64,000 nt of DNA from an uncultured Eubacteriales bacterium (GTDB lineage: Bacteria; Bacillota; Clostridia; Oscillospirales; Acutalibacteraceae). Each line of letters begins with the position of its first letter. The stretch's first letter is position 1. Positions 26,375 to 34,269 of the stretch are shown here, one piece after another. Position numbers and translations under genes: made by a program. The DNA lies in the NCBI GenBank assembly GCA_900315605.1, contig OMZU01000019.1, forward strand, positions 16,269 to 80,268. Direction: 5' to 3'. The notes beneath the pieces were generated by a model. The model was not told the DNA's origin. It did not search any database and was given only the letters and a program-made list of their open reading frames with translations.

Positions 26375-28036
26375 TCACTTTCTGAGGAGCAGACCGTTTT
26401 TGAGATCCTCCTCAGCCTGTTTTTTGATTATATAGTGCTGCTTTTTGCCGGTGGCGGTATGCGGAAGCTCCGAAACAAAGCGGTAGTAGCGCGGCGCCTG
26501 ATATTTTGAGAGGTTCGGCGACTGAGCGCAATAGTCAATAAGCTCCTGGACCGTCAAGCTTTCGTCCGACGGAATAACATAGGCTGCAACGCTTTCGCCG
26601 CGCGTGCTGTCGGAAACGCCGGTGACAATGCACTCGCTTACCTTTGAGTGACAGTTGAGGACTTCTTCGATTCGGGCAGGGTAAATATTTTCTCCCTTGC
26701 TGATTATCATATCGTCCTTTCTGCCTGCGATCGTAATAAACTGCCTGTCGTCCCAGGTCCCGATATCTCCGGTGTACATCCAGCCCTTGTAGAATTTTTC
26801 CTTTGTTGCCTGCTCGTTATTGGCGTAGCAGTAGGTGGATTTTGCCGGGCATTTTATGATGACCTCGCCCTCGGTGACGTTGTCGGTGGGAACTGTGTCG
26901 TCGGGCTCGGCTTTTTTGTCGTCGTAAACCCTGACTATCCTCACCTCGTCGTCGGTGCATGAGCGTCCGGCAGTGCCCGACATCTCGGGCAGGTCGAACG
27001 GACGGAGGAAGGTGTTCCAAAAGCTTTCGGTCGTGCCATAGCCGTTGAAGATGTTGGGGGTTAAAATATTCTGAAAGCGTATGCAGGCTTCCTTTTCAAG
27101 CGGACTGCCCATTGTGATAATGCCCTTGAGGGATTCAAGCCTTTTGGGGTGCTTTTCCTGACGGGTCGCAAGCAGAGTCAGCACCGAGGGAACGCCGGTC
27201 AAAAAGGTTATTTTGTGCTTTTCGATGTAGTCGATGCAAACCTTTGGATTAAAGGTTCTCATAATCACCAGCGCGCCGCCTACATAAAGAGTTGGGGTGG
27301 GACCGCCGGAATGAAGTCCGCCGCGGTGGAACCACGGGGTCATATTCATGGTCACGTCGGTGGGGTTGAGCGGAAAATGCATTATAACGTCGTGAGCCGA
27401 GAGCACCTCGTTGATATTGTTGAGCGGAACTCCCTTGGGCGTTCCGGTCGTGCCTGAGGTCTGGAGCCTCACGATCTCGTCATAAATATGCGGCTCAAAA
27501 TCAACCGGAGGATCGTTTTCGTCCGCGCCGTCTACAAAGCTATCATAGAGAATGTGTCCCTTTGGAGGGATAAATTCTTTATTAGAATTATTAGCGGCGA
27601 TCACAAATTCCGGCTTGTGGGTGCAAAGCTCAAGAGCCTTGACCGCGGTTTCAACGATCTCGGCGTCATAGATATACACCTTGGACTTGTTGTGGCTGAT
27701 GATCTCGGCAGTTTCTCCGGGAGAGAGATTAAAGTTTGCCGGGTTTGAGATCGCGCCTAGCTTTTGGGGCGCGATATAGCTAAAAAGAAAATGCGGCGAG
27801 TTAAAAAGCTGCATAAAGACAATATCACTTTTTTTGACGCCCTTGCTTTTAAGCGCGTTTGCAAGCTTGTTTGAGTCTCGGTTAAGCTCGCTGTAGCTCC
27901 AGCTTTTGCCGGCGGCAGGGTGAATGACTGCGGTTTTGTCGCCGAATCTTCTGACATTTCGCATAAAGCCGTTGAGCCAGGTGAATTCTGCTTCAAAGGT
28001 CTCCTTAAACATTGTAATATCGTAGGTGTAGTTCAT
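26375..28036 (-). CDS. AMP-binding acyl-CoA synthetase / ligase
   Basis: A 553-aa adenylate-forming enzyme of full length. Core motifs in order: LQTSGTTGTPKGVPL (ATP loop, about 188-202), NGYGTTESFWN (about 330), YTGDIGTWDDR (about 425), GRKDDMIISKGENIYPARIEE (its first 20 residues carry the hinge), and HTATGKKQ near the C terminus with the catalytic Lys. It activates a carboxylic acid to the acyl-AMP and then a thioester. The substrate is probably a fatty acid, judged by the ketosynthase and thioesterase beside it. GAAGGAAG precedes the ATG; the gap to the ketosynthase is 21 bp. Confidence 0.92.
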   Translation of the reverse strand: MNYTYDITMFKETFEAEFTWLNGFMRNVRRFGDKTAVIHPAAGKSWSYSELNRDSNKLANALKSKGVKKSDIVFMQLFNSPHFLFSYIAPQKLGAISNPANFNLSPGETAEIISHNKSKVYIYDAEIVETAVKALELCTHKPEFVIAANNSNKEFIPPKGHILYDSFVDGADENDPPVDFEPHIYDEIVRLQTSGTTGTPKGVPLNNINEVLSAHDVIMHFPLNPTDVTMNMTPWFHRGGLHSGGPTPTLYVGGALVIMRTFNPKVCIDYIEKHKITFLTGVPSVLTLLATRQEKHPKRLESLKGIITMGSPLEKEACIRFQNILTPNIFNGYGTTESFWNTFLRPFDLPEMSGTAGRSCTDDEVRIVRVYDDKKAEPDDTVPTDNVTEGEVIIKCPAKSTYCYANNEQATKEKFYKGWMYTGDIGTWDDRQFITIAGRKDDMIISKGENIYPARIEEVLNCHSKVSECIVTGVSDSTRGESVAAYVIPSDESLTVQELIDYCAQSPNLSKYQAPRYYRFVSELPHTATGKKQHYIIKKQAEEDLKNGLLLRK

Positions 28037-28057
28037 CTTGCTTGCTTCCTTCAGGTA

Positions 28058-29287
28058 TTACTGTCGGCTGTATTTTCCGACAATTACGCTTGAGTTTTGT
28101 CCGCCAAAGCCAAAGGCGTTGGACATCGCATAGCTGATCTCGGCGTTTTTGGCGGTGTTAGGAACAAGGTCGATTCCGGCACATTCGGGGTCAACCTCGT
28201 TCAGATTGATCGTCGGAGGGATCACTCCGGTTTCGATTGCCTTTACACAGGTAATGGTCTCGGTGATTCCGCCGGCTCCCATCATATGACCTGTCGCGCC
28301 CTTTGTTGAGCTGACATATGGCGTTTTTTCGCCGAAAAGCTCGCGGATCGCGGCGGTTTCAACAGCGTCGCCCTTTCCGGTCGCAGTGCCGTGAGCGTTG
28401 ATGTAGCCGATGTCCGAGGGCTTTAAGCCTGCCTCGGCAAGTGCAAGCTTCATGCAGGCAATTGCTCCGCGACCCTCCGGGTGAGGGGCGGTAACGTGAT
28501 ATGCGTCGCAGGTGTTGCCGCAGCCCAAAACTTCGCCGTAGATCTCGGCTCCGCGCGCAAGAGCGTGCTCCTCGGTTTCGAGCACCAGTGCGCCGCCGCC
28601 TTCGCCGATAACAAAACCGTCGCGGCTGATGTCAAAGGGTCGGCTTGCGGTGGAGGGAGAATCGTTTCGTTTTGAAAGAGCCTTGGCGTTGGCAAGCGAG
28701 TAGATCACCAGCGGACAGAGCACGCTTTCTGCTCCCACAGCCAGCATTACGTCTGCCTTTCCCGATTGCATACACATAACAGCCGTTCCGATCGCGTCGC
28801 CGCCCGAGGAGCAGGCTGTGCTGACGGTGTAGCTGGGACCCTGAATGTGGTAGTCGATCGCTATATTTGCAGCGGCAATGTTTCCCAGGATTTTCGGAAT
28901 GAACCGCGGACCTACCTTTTTGTGAGAGGCTCCCGAAAGCGCGTCCTGAGTAAATGCGGTCGTGGCAACTCCGCTCATGGCGGTGCCCATAACTATGCCG
29001 GTGCGGTCGGGCTCGATTTCGATTTTGCTTTGCTTTATCGCTTCCTCGGCTGCAATATATGCGTATTGCATGAAGGGGTCGGTTTTTCGGATCAGATCCT
29101 TTGGAAGATGCTCGGACGGATTAAAATTCTTTATTTCGCCTGCGATCTGAACCGCAAGCTCCGAGGAATCAAAGGATTTGATGGTATCTATTCCCGAAAC
29201 TCCGGAGATTATATTTTTCCAATATTCGTCAACGCCGATACCAACGGGGGTAACTGCGCCCATTCCTGTGATGACAATTTTTTTCAT
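28058..29287 (-). CDS. Beta-ketoacyl-ACP synthase II (FabF-like)
   Basis: Condensing enzyme of 409 aa with the Cys-His-His triad: Cys159 in VSTACSSG, His299 in INAHGTATGKGD and His334 in KGATGHMMGAGG. The HGTATGKGD loop has the GD ending often seen in specialised ketosynthases. It elongates acyl chains by decarboxylative condensation. ATG 29287 follows AAGGAG. No ACP, reductase or dehydratase gene is nearby, so it must draw on the housekeeping pathway or perform a dedicated step for the ligase beside it. First gene of the operon. Confidence 0.92.
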   Translation of the reverse strand: MKKIVITGMGAVTPVGIGVDEYWKNIISGVSGIDTIKSFDSSELAVQIAGEIKNFNPSEHLPKDLIRKTDPFMQYAYIAAEEAIKQSKIEIEPDRTGIVMGTAMSGVATTAFTQDALSGASHKKVGPRFIPKILGNIAAANIAIDYHIQGPSYTVSTACSSGGDAIGTAVMCMQSGKADVMLAVGAESVLCPLVIYSLANAKALSKRNDSPSTASRPFDISRDGFVIGEGGGALVLETEEHALARGAEIYGEVLGCGNTCDAYHVTAPHPEGRGAIACMKLALAEAGLKPSDIGYINAHGTATGKGDAVETAAIRELFGEKTPYVSSTKGATGHMMGAGGITETITCVKAIETGVIPPTINLNEVDPECAGIDLVPNTAKNAEISYAMSNAFGFGGQNSSVIVGKYSRQ

Positions 29288-29330
29288 TGATGGTGCTCCT
29301 TGCAAGAAATAAAAAATAGCTATTTACAAA

Positions 29331-29348
29331 TTGCATAATACTATGCTA
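29331..29348. promoter_or_regulatory. Candidate LysR operator between divergent genes
   Basis: GCATA-4-TATGC dyad (29333-29346) within TTGCATAATACTATGCTA, a layout compatible with a LysR T-N11-A box. It lies in the shared region between the ketosynthase gene and the LysR gene. Assignment rests on position and symmetry. Confidence 0.4.
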
Positions 29349-29489
29349 TATTTAGATTATAACAGAGAGCAAAAGGTTTTTCAATACAAAAGGTAATGCA
29401 AATTAGGCTGTTATCAGTCTTGTGATTTCAATTTTTGCATAATAGGGTTTTTTAGCTGCCCAAAAGCCTTTGACGAACAGGAGGGTCTT

Positions 29490-30398
29490 ATGGATATCAA
29501 CCAGCTTAGCTGCTTTATCTCGGTTGCGCAAACTCTGAATTTTTCAGAGGCGGCAAGGCGCAATTATGTTTCTCAGTCCTCGGTCAGCAGATATATCAGC
29601 GATCTTGAAAAGGAATTCGGAGTAAAGCTTTTTTCGCGTTCTCACCGCGACGTTGTGATAACCAACGAGGGTAAAACCCTGCTGCCCTATGCAATTGAGA
29701 TCGTAAATACAATCGGCAAGGCAAAGACGATCATCAACCAGCTCAGAAACGGCGGAAGAGGAAAGATCACTCTTGGCTGCGATATAACCTCGCTTTGGTT
29801 CCCGTCAAAATGCGTATCGGATTTCAGAAAAAAATATCCCGACATCACCATCGAGCTAAAGACGTTTGAGGCAGCTGACAGAAGCCAGGGCATCACCGGG
29901 GGAGAATATGATTTTTGCTTTATGCCCAGAGATATGGTGCCCGAGAGCTCGGAGATCGAAACTCTGGTCACCCACACCGAGCCCCTTGTTGCCGTGACCC
30001 AAAAGGGCGGAACCAAAACCGAAAAAAGCGTTAATCCCGCGCAGCTTGCCGACAAAAAGCTTGTGCTGCTTTCGGAATCGGTCGCGCCTATAGTATATAT
30101 GGAAATCGTTGATTTGCTGAGGACCTTTCACATTTCTCCCGAGATAGATTCCTCATACAACGAGCTTGCGCCCTTGTGTATTGCCGTTTCGTCGGGGCTG
30201 GGGATATCTGTTCTTCCGCGCTCGCTGGCGGAGCTTTCCTCAGGCGCGTATGCCGATTTGATCCCGTTTGGAGAAGCGGACACCGGGATCGCATATGCGG
30301 CGGTTTGGTCAAAAAGCATTTCAAATCCTGTGGCGGAGCTTTTTGTCAAAACGATAAAGCAGTACGCCCACGGAGACGACAGCATTTATGAGATTTAA
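29490..30398 (+). CDS. LysR family transcriptional regulator
   Basis: A 302-aa LysR regulator: winged helix-turn-helix at residues 1-60 (QLSCFISVAQTLNFSEAARR, then SQSSVSRYISDLEKE) and a periplasmic-binding-like effector domain at about 90-295. It is transcribed away from the ketosynthase operon across a 200-bp gap, the usual setting for control of the divergent operon. The effector is unknown. AGGAGGG lies before the ATG. Confidence 0.93.
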   Translation: MDINQLSCFISVAQTLNFSEAARRNYVSQSSVSRYISDLEKEFGVKLFSRSHRDVVITNEGKTLLPYAIEIVNTIGKAKTIINQLRNGGRGKITLGCDITSLWFPSKCVSDFRKKYPDITIELKTFEAADRSQGITGGEYDFCFMPRDMVPESSEIETLVTHTEPLVAVTQKGGTKTEKSVNPAQLADKKLVLLSESVAPIVYMEIVDLLRTFHISPEIDSSYNELAPLCIAVSSGLGISVLPRSLAELSSGAYADLIPFGEADTGIAYAAVWSKSISNPVAELFVKTIKQYAHGDDSIYEI

Positions 30399-30447
30399 AA
30401 CCATAATAAAATAAAAAAAGGGCTGTCGCACTAAGCCCTGACAAGAT

Positions 30448-30473
30448 CCGGGCAGTCCTTTCGGACTGCCCGG
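30448..30473 (+). terminator. Hairpin after the LysR gene
   Basis: Perfect 11-bp stem CCGGGCAGTCC-TTTC-GGACTGCCCGG with no clear T run. An AGGGCT/AGCCCT hairpin (30419-30439) lies just upstream. Probably transcription termination for LysR. Confidence 0.55.
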
Positions 30474-30510
30474 TCATAGCATTATACAAATTTAAAAGTA
30501 AGAAATGGAA

Positions 30511-30542
30511 AATCCGGACAGAGAGATACATCCGTCCGGATT
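30511..30542 (-). terminator. Terminator of the XRE regulator gene
   Basis: Stem AATCCGGAC / GTCCGGATT eight bases after the minus-strand stop at 30550, followed on that strand by TTCC and T-rich sequence. Confidence 0.7.
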
Positions 30543-30549
30543 TCGCTAT

Positions 30550-31161
30550 TTATTTTTTTGACAAAACCTTTTTCTGCCATGAGACTTTGCCGCATTGCGG
30601 ACATTTCATCCGTCGGGTACGTCCCATGTGCGGCGCCCACAGTACGCTTTTAAAGGTCGGCACATAGCAGTTGCCGCATTCGGCGCATTCATAATAACCC
30701 GCCGTTTGCTCGATGCGTAGGGCAAAGACCATGCTGACAATAAACGGAATGAAGGCGGCGAGTATCAGGACAATGCGCGCCCAGGCAGGCATATTGATAT
30801 AGCTTGCCGCCAATACGGCGCCGAATAAAATAATGCTCGCCAATACGCCGATCAGGATTTCCAGCGAAAGCAGCTTTTTGTCGGTCGTTTCCTTTTGCTG
30901 AGCCATTTCCATCAACAGCCGTTCGGATGTTTCCTTGTAGTTCTCCATTACGATAACCTCCCCGTTCAGTAAATCGTTGACGGTGATATCCAGCAGCAAG
31001 CACAGCTCCGGCATCAGCGCGACGTCGGGCAACGACTTGCCTGTTTCCCATTTGGATACCGCCCTGTCAGTGATGCGCAGCTGCTCCGCCAACTGCAATT
31101 GCGTCATATGATTTGCTTTACGCCGTTCGGCGATAAAGCGTCCGATTTTCATTTGATCCAT
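30550..31161 (-). CDS. XRE-type regulator with two membrane helices and zinc ribbon
   Basis: A 203-aa protein: helix-turn-helix at about 6-60 (MTQLQLAEQLRITDRAVSKW), a linker, two membrane helices (about 100-122 and 128-150), and a C-terminal zinc ribbon with CAEC and CPQC pairs (about 159-190). This membrane-tethered regulator layout is common in Firmicutes. The signal is unknown. GGGAGG precedes the ATG. TTGCTT-17-TACAAT (minus strand, about 31213-31185) is a plausible promoter. Confidence 0.85.
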   Translation of the reverse strand: MDQMKIGRFIAERRKANHMTQLQLAEQLRITDRAVSKWETGKSLPDVALMPELCLLLDITVNDLLNGEVIVMENYKETSERLLMEMAQQKETTDKKLLSLEILIGVLASIILFGAVLAASYINMPAWARIVLILAAFIPFIVSMVFALRIEQTAGYYECAECGNCYVPTFKSVLWAPHMGRTRRMKCPQCGKVSWQKKVLSKK

Positions 31162-31250
31162 TGTGACGACCTCCCTTCACTGTTATTGTAGTCCTTCTCC
31201 GTCAAAAAAGCAACCAACCATCAGTTGAGTGGTGTAAAAATCGCAAAAAA

Positions 31251-31281
31251 GCTGCCGCAAAATCTTTCGATCTGCGACAGC
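31251..31281 (-). terminator. Terminator after the signal-peptidase-like gene
   Basis: GCTGCCGCA pairs with TGCGACAGC (one mismatch). On the minus strand it is followed by CTTTTTT. It serves transcripts from the rubrerythrin and signal-peptidase-like pair. Confidence 0.65.
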
Positions 31282-31324
31282 CCGTTGTTTTTTTAAGCTA
31301 TAGAATTTGATTGAAAATCAGCTG

Positions 31325-31381
31325 AAATATCTCTTCAAAAGACCAGCAAAGCCTGCGCCGTGGCGCGCCTTGTCCTTTGCC
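31325..31381 (-). pseudogene. Remnant of a second rubrerythrin gene (3' tail only)
   Basis: This 57-bp stretch matches the 3' end of the intact reverse rubrerythrin gene (31910-31966) with three mismatches. It still encodes [16 protein letters not shown] and a stop, against [16 protein letters not shown] in the intact gene. Nothing upstream of it matches. It lies just beyond the signal-peptidase-like gene, so that gene is flanked by two rubrerythrin tails. Confidence 0.8.
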
Positions 31382-31414
31382 GATCTAGCGCAAATAAGCA
31401 TCTGAGTTGCGCGG

Positions 31415-31906
31415 TTATTCGAGATGTATCACCCCGATGATCTCATTTACATCAACTAAGCCGATCTTAGAGGAACGACTGTCGAGAGATACTGCGCGGT
31501 TGTCACCCAACACAAAGACTTTGCCTTCGGGAATGACTTCGGGGATACTATAGTCGCAATTGACGCCGGAAAAAGTCGTATCCTTTATATAAGGCTCCGA
31601 AATTTGAATATCATCAACGAAAATGCGCTCATTTTCGTAATCAAGTCGGAGCGACTGTCCTTCAACCGCGATGACGCGCTTAATCAATGGTTTGGTGTAA
31701 TCGCTTTTCTTTTGAATGAGAATAATATCGCCGTTTTTCGGATCGCCGTTAAAAGGATCGGCAAAAATGACATCACCATTTTTCAGTGTGGGTTCCATTG
31801 CGTGTCCGTCAACTTCGACACGGGTTTTGCCGCAGCTGCATAAAACCAATGGGATCAGCAACACGATCGAAAGCAGGCATACAACCCCTTTTTTCAAGTT
31901 TATCAC
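31415..31906 (-). CDS. Signal peptidase I-like lipoprotein lacking the catalytic Ser
   Basis: A 163-aa S26-family protein. The first membrane segment ends in a lipobox-like LCSC (Cys25). The catalytic box reads [13 protein letters not shown], where family members have SM: the nucleophile is Ala36 (codon GCA). The general-base Lys76 in IKRVIAVEG and the box [11 protein letters not shown] are retained. It is therefore probably not a working signal peptidase; a binding or scaffold role is possible. GTG 31906 overlaps the rubrerythrin stop; TTG 31897 is an alternative start. The neighbouring tail duplication suggests recent rearrangement. Confidence 0.8.
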   Translation of the reverse strand: MINLKKGVVCLLSIVLLIPLVLCSCGKTRVEVDGHAMEPTLKNGDVIFADPFNGDPKNGDIILIQKKSDYTKPLIKRVIAVEGQSLRLDYENERIFVDDIQISEPYIKDTTFSGVNCDYSIPEVIPEGKVFVLGDNRAVSLDSRSSKIGLVDVNEIIGVIHLE

Positions 31907-32442
31907 TCAAAATATCTCTTCAAAAGACCTGCAAAGCCTGCGCCGTGACGCGCCTCGTCCTTTGCCATTTCGTGAACTGTGTCGTGAATAGCGTCAAGGT
32001 CTTGAGCCTTTGCTCTCTTTGCAAGGTCAAACTTGCCTGCGCACGCGCCTGTTTCTGCTTCAACGCGCATTTCAAGGTTTTTCTTTGTGCTGTCGGTGAG
32101 GACCTCGCCCAAAAGCTCTGCAAACTTTGCTGCGTGCTCTGCTTCCTCAAATGCATATTTTGTGAACGCTGCGGAAACCTCGGGATAGCCTTCTCTGTCA
32201 GCAACTCTTGCCATTGCAAGATACATTCCGACCTCGCTGCACTCGCCCTCAAAGTTAGCTCTGAGATCCTTGAGGATGTCCTCGCTAACGCCCTGAGCTA
32301 CGCCGAGCTCGTGAACTGTTGCAAAGGAAGCCTCTTCGTCCATAAGCTTGAATTTTGAAGCCGGAGCCTTGCATACCGGGCAGAATTCCGGCGGCTCGGG
32401 TCCTTCGTGGATTTGTCCGCAAACTGTGCAATACCATTTCAT
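31903..32442 (-). CDS. Reverse rubrerythrin (NADH peroxidase-type)
   Basis: Peroxide-reducing non-haem iron protein of 179 aa. An N-terminal rubredoxin-like domain with CTVC (Cys5, Cys8) and CPVC (Cys21, Cys24) precedes a four-helix ferritin-like domain carrying the diiron ligands ([15 protein letters not shown], then EEAEHAAKF, then [12 protein letters not shown]). That order is the reverse of classical rubrerythrin. It protects anaerobes from H2O2 and O2. ATG 32442 follows AAAGGAGA. The next gene overlaps its stop. Confidence 0.93.
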   Translation of the reverse strand: MKWYCTVCGQIHEGPEPPEFCPVCKAPASKFKLMDEEASFATVHELGVAQGVSEDILKDLRANFEGECSEVGMYLAMARVADREGYPEVSAAFTKYAFEEAEHAAKFAELLGEVLTDSTKKNLEMRVEAETGACAGKFDLAKRAKAQDLDAIHDTVHEMAKDEARHGAGFAGLLKRYFE

Positions 32443-32600
32443 AATTATTTCTCCTTTATTCAATGTTTGTAATAATAGATAAATTGTTTGTGATTTAGCT
32501 TATAATATCATACAATTTGTGTATTTTAATTGCATATTAGAATTATACACAAATGATTTTTCACGTTCCCAATACTTTGGAATATTATAGGATTGACTTT

Positions 32601-32750
32601 AGGGCACCTCTAAAAATTCATAGCTGCCCATAGTCACAAATCTTTCACAGCATATTTCTGCCAAAACTCCTCGTTATACGTCAGTATGACATCGTCGTTA
32701 CTATAAAATATCCGCACCTCTGAACAACAGTGAATTTTTAGAGGTGCCCT
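32601..32750. mobile_element. 150-bp MITE with perfect 20-bp inverted ends
   Basis: AGGGCACCTCTAAAAATTCA at 32601-32620 is repeated exactly as its complement at 32731-32750. The interior is non-coding. It fills much of the gap between the divergent rubrerythrin and amidase genes and ends 21 bp before the amidase start, so it may carry or displace the amidase promoter. Flanking TTT on both sides could be a target duplication. Confidence 0.8.
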
Positions 32751-32771
32751 TTATGAAAAGAGGTTTTGCAT

Positions 32772-33317
32772 ATGCCTAAAATCTATCTAAGCCCATCCTT
32801 GCAGGAGTTCAATCCTTATGTTGACGGCGGCAACGAGGAATACTACATGAATCTTATTGCCGACGAGGTCGAGCCCTATCTGCGCGCAAGCGGGATCGAC
32901 TTTGAGCGCAACAGCCCCGAAATGACGCTTACTCAGGCAATCGCTGAATCTAACAGGGGAAATTACGATCTTCACCTTGCGATCCACAGCAACGCTTCTC
33001 CGGCAAGCTCGGCAGGCAGAAATACCGGCGCGGATATCTATTATTACCCGACGAGCCAAAACGGAAGAAGGCTTGCGGAAACTATAAGAGAGAACTACCG
33101 CGACATCTACCGCGAGCCCGATAACATTGACCTTATCCCGACGACCGCGCTTGCCGAGATCAGGAGAACCAAGGCTCCCTCGGTTTTGATCGAGGTCGCA
33201 TATCACGACAATCCGGTTGAAGCGCAGTGGATAAGAGACAATTTGGAGGTCATCGGAAGAAATCTGGCAAAGTCCGTCGCGGAATATTTGGGAGTTCCGT
33301 TTGTTGAGCCAAAATAA
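32772..33317 (+). CDS. N-acetylmuramoyl-L-alanine amidase (Amidase_3), atypical first motif
   Basis: A 181-aa Amidase_3 domain with no signal peptide. NEEYYMNLIADEV supplies the Glu ligand, LAIHSNA a His ligand, and VLIEVAYHDN the catalytic Glu. The usual N-terminal DPGHGG zinc motif is replaced by LSPSLQEFNPY, so one canonical His is missing; a Firmicutes subgroup shares an SPS-Q start. It cleaves peptidoglycan if active. ATG 32772 follows AAAAGAGG; a TTG six bases upstream is less likely. Confidence 0.82.
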   Translation: MPKIYLSPSLQEFNPYVDGGNEEYYMNLIADEVEPYLRASGIDFERNSPEMTLTQAIAESNRGNYDLHLAIHSNASPASSAGRNTGADIYYYPTSQNGRRLAETIRENYRDIYREPDNIDLIPTTALAEIRRTKAPSVLIEVAYHDNPVEAQWIRDNLEVIGRNLAKSVAEYLGVPFVEPK

Positions 33318-33334
33318 TTATTTGTGTTGCGTGT

Positions 33335-33363
33335 TGCGCATAAAAATATTTTGTGGTAGAATA
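33335..33363 (+). promoter_or_regulatory. Promoter of the LUD gene
   Basis: TTGCGC-17 bp-TAGAAT, 33 bp before the chosen start codon. Confidence 0.55.
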
Positions 33364-33396
33364 GTACTGCATTAATTGATGAAACGGAGAATCAAT

Positions 33397-34059
33397 ATGA
33401 CGGACGAATTAAAGGCAAGGGTCGAAAAAACCCTTCAAAACCTAAAGCGAAACAAAATGGCGGCGTACTATGTTGACACAAAGGAGGAAGCCTGCGAGCT
33501 TGTAAAGTCGCTTATCAACAAGGGCGACGTGATCTCAAGCGGCGGCTCGGTGACTTTGAAGCAAACCGGAGTTTATGACATCATCACTTCCTCCGACTAC
33601 AACTACCTTGACCGTTCCGCTCCCGGGATCACAAGGGAAGAAATTGAGGAGGTTTACCGCAAGACCTTTTGTGCCGACGCATTTTTTACCAGCTCAAACG
33701 CCGTTACCGAAAACGGAGAGCTTTATAACGTTGACGGAAATTCAAACCGCGTTGCGGCGATTTTGTACGGCCCCAAAAGCGTGGTAGTGGTTTGCGGGAT
33801 CAACAAGCTTGTCAAAAATATCGACGAGGCGATCTACCGCGTAAAGACAAAGGCGGCACCGCCGAACACAGTCAGGCTCGGAATTGAAACCTATTGCGCA
33901 AAAGCCGGACAGTGCGTTTCGCTGAACAACGAAAGCCCCGAGCTTTGCGAGGGCTGCCACAGCGATGGCAGGATCTGCTGCAATTATGTAGTATGCGCTC
34001 AGCAAAGGCATGTTGAGAGGATCAAGGTCATTATTATCGGCGAGGAATACGGTTATTAA
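33397..34059 (+). CDS. LUD domain protein (lactate utilisation/LutC-like)
   Basis: A 220-aa LUD-domain protein. GDVISSGGSVTLKQTGVYD and FFTSSNAVTENGELYNVDG are typical, as is YGPKSVVVVCGINKLVKN. The C terminus is Cys-rich (LCEGCHSDGRICCNYVVC), which could hold a metal. LutC-like proteins assist lactate oxidation, but no lutA or lutB lies nearby, so the role is open. ATG 33397 is chosen for GGAGA upstream; an earlier TTG at 33376 is unlikely. Confidence 0.87.
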   Translation: MTDELKARVEKTLQNLKRNKMAAYYVDTKEEACELVKSLINKGDVISSGGSVTLKQTGVYDIITSSDYNYLDRSAPGITREEIEEVYRKTFCADAFFTSSNAVTENGELYNVDGNSNRVAAILYGPKSVVVVCGINKLVKNIDEAIYRVKTKAAPPNTVRLGIETYCAKAGQCVSLNNESPELCEGCHSDGRICCNYVVCAQQRHVERIKVIIIGEEYGY

Positions 34060-34066
34060 AACAGAA

Positions 34067-34094
34067 AAACGGGGCTGCCGAGGCAACCCCGTTT
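34067..34094. terminator. Terminator between convergent genes
   Basis: AAACGGGG pairs with CCCCGTTT, inner TGCC with GGCA. The minus strand continues GTTTTTCTGTTT, so it mainly serves the small minus-strand gene. Confidence 0.7.
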
Positions 34095-34100
34095 GGGCGG

Positions 34101-34214
34101 TTATTCGCAGCTTTTGGAGCTTTTGTTTCGGCTGCCCTGCTGAGTTTTGTTTTGGCTGCTTTTGTTGCTGTTCTGCTTGTTCTGGCTGTTGTTTGAATTC
34201 TGGTTGTTGTTCAT
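34101..34214 (-). CDS. Small Asn/Gln/Ser/Lys-rich protein (37 aa)
   Basis: A 37-codon frame on the minus strand: it opens MNNNQNSNNSQNKQN and ends NKSSKSCE. A near-perfect ribosome site AAGGAGGTG lies just before ATG 34214 and a terminator follows the stop, so it looks real. Its composition (no aromatic residues; mostly N, Q, S and K) recalls gamma-type small acid-soluble spore proteins, and the host sporulates, but no SASP motif is provable. The single Cys is next to the C terminus. Confidence 0.65.
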   Translation of the reverse strand: MNNNQNSNNSQNKQNSNKSSQNKTQQGSRNKSSKSCE

Positions 34215-34269
34215 ATCAACACCTCCTTGTGAGAATAGTATTTACCGAGAATTGTAAATAATACTTAAT

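Noticed and set aside
32520-32570. PerR box upstream of reverse rubrerythrin
   Set aside because: The best candidate (around TTAGAATTATACACA) matches only about 9 of 14 defined consensus bases, with a poor right half.
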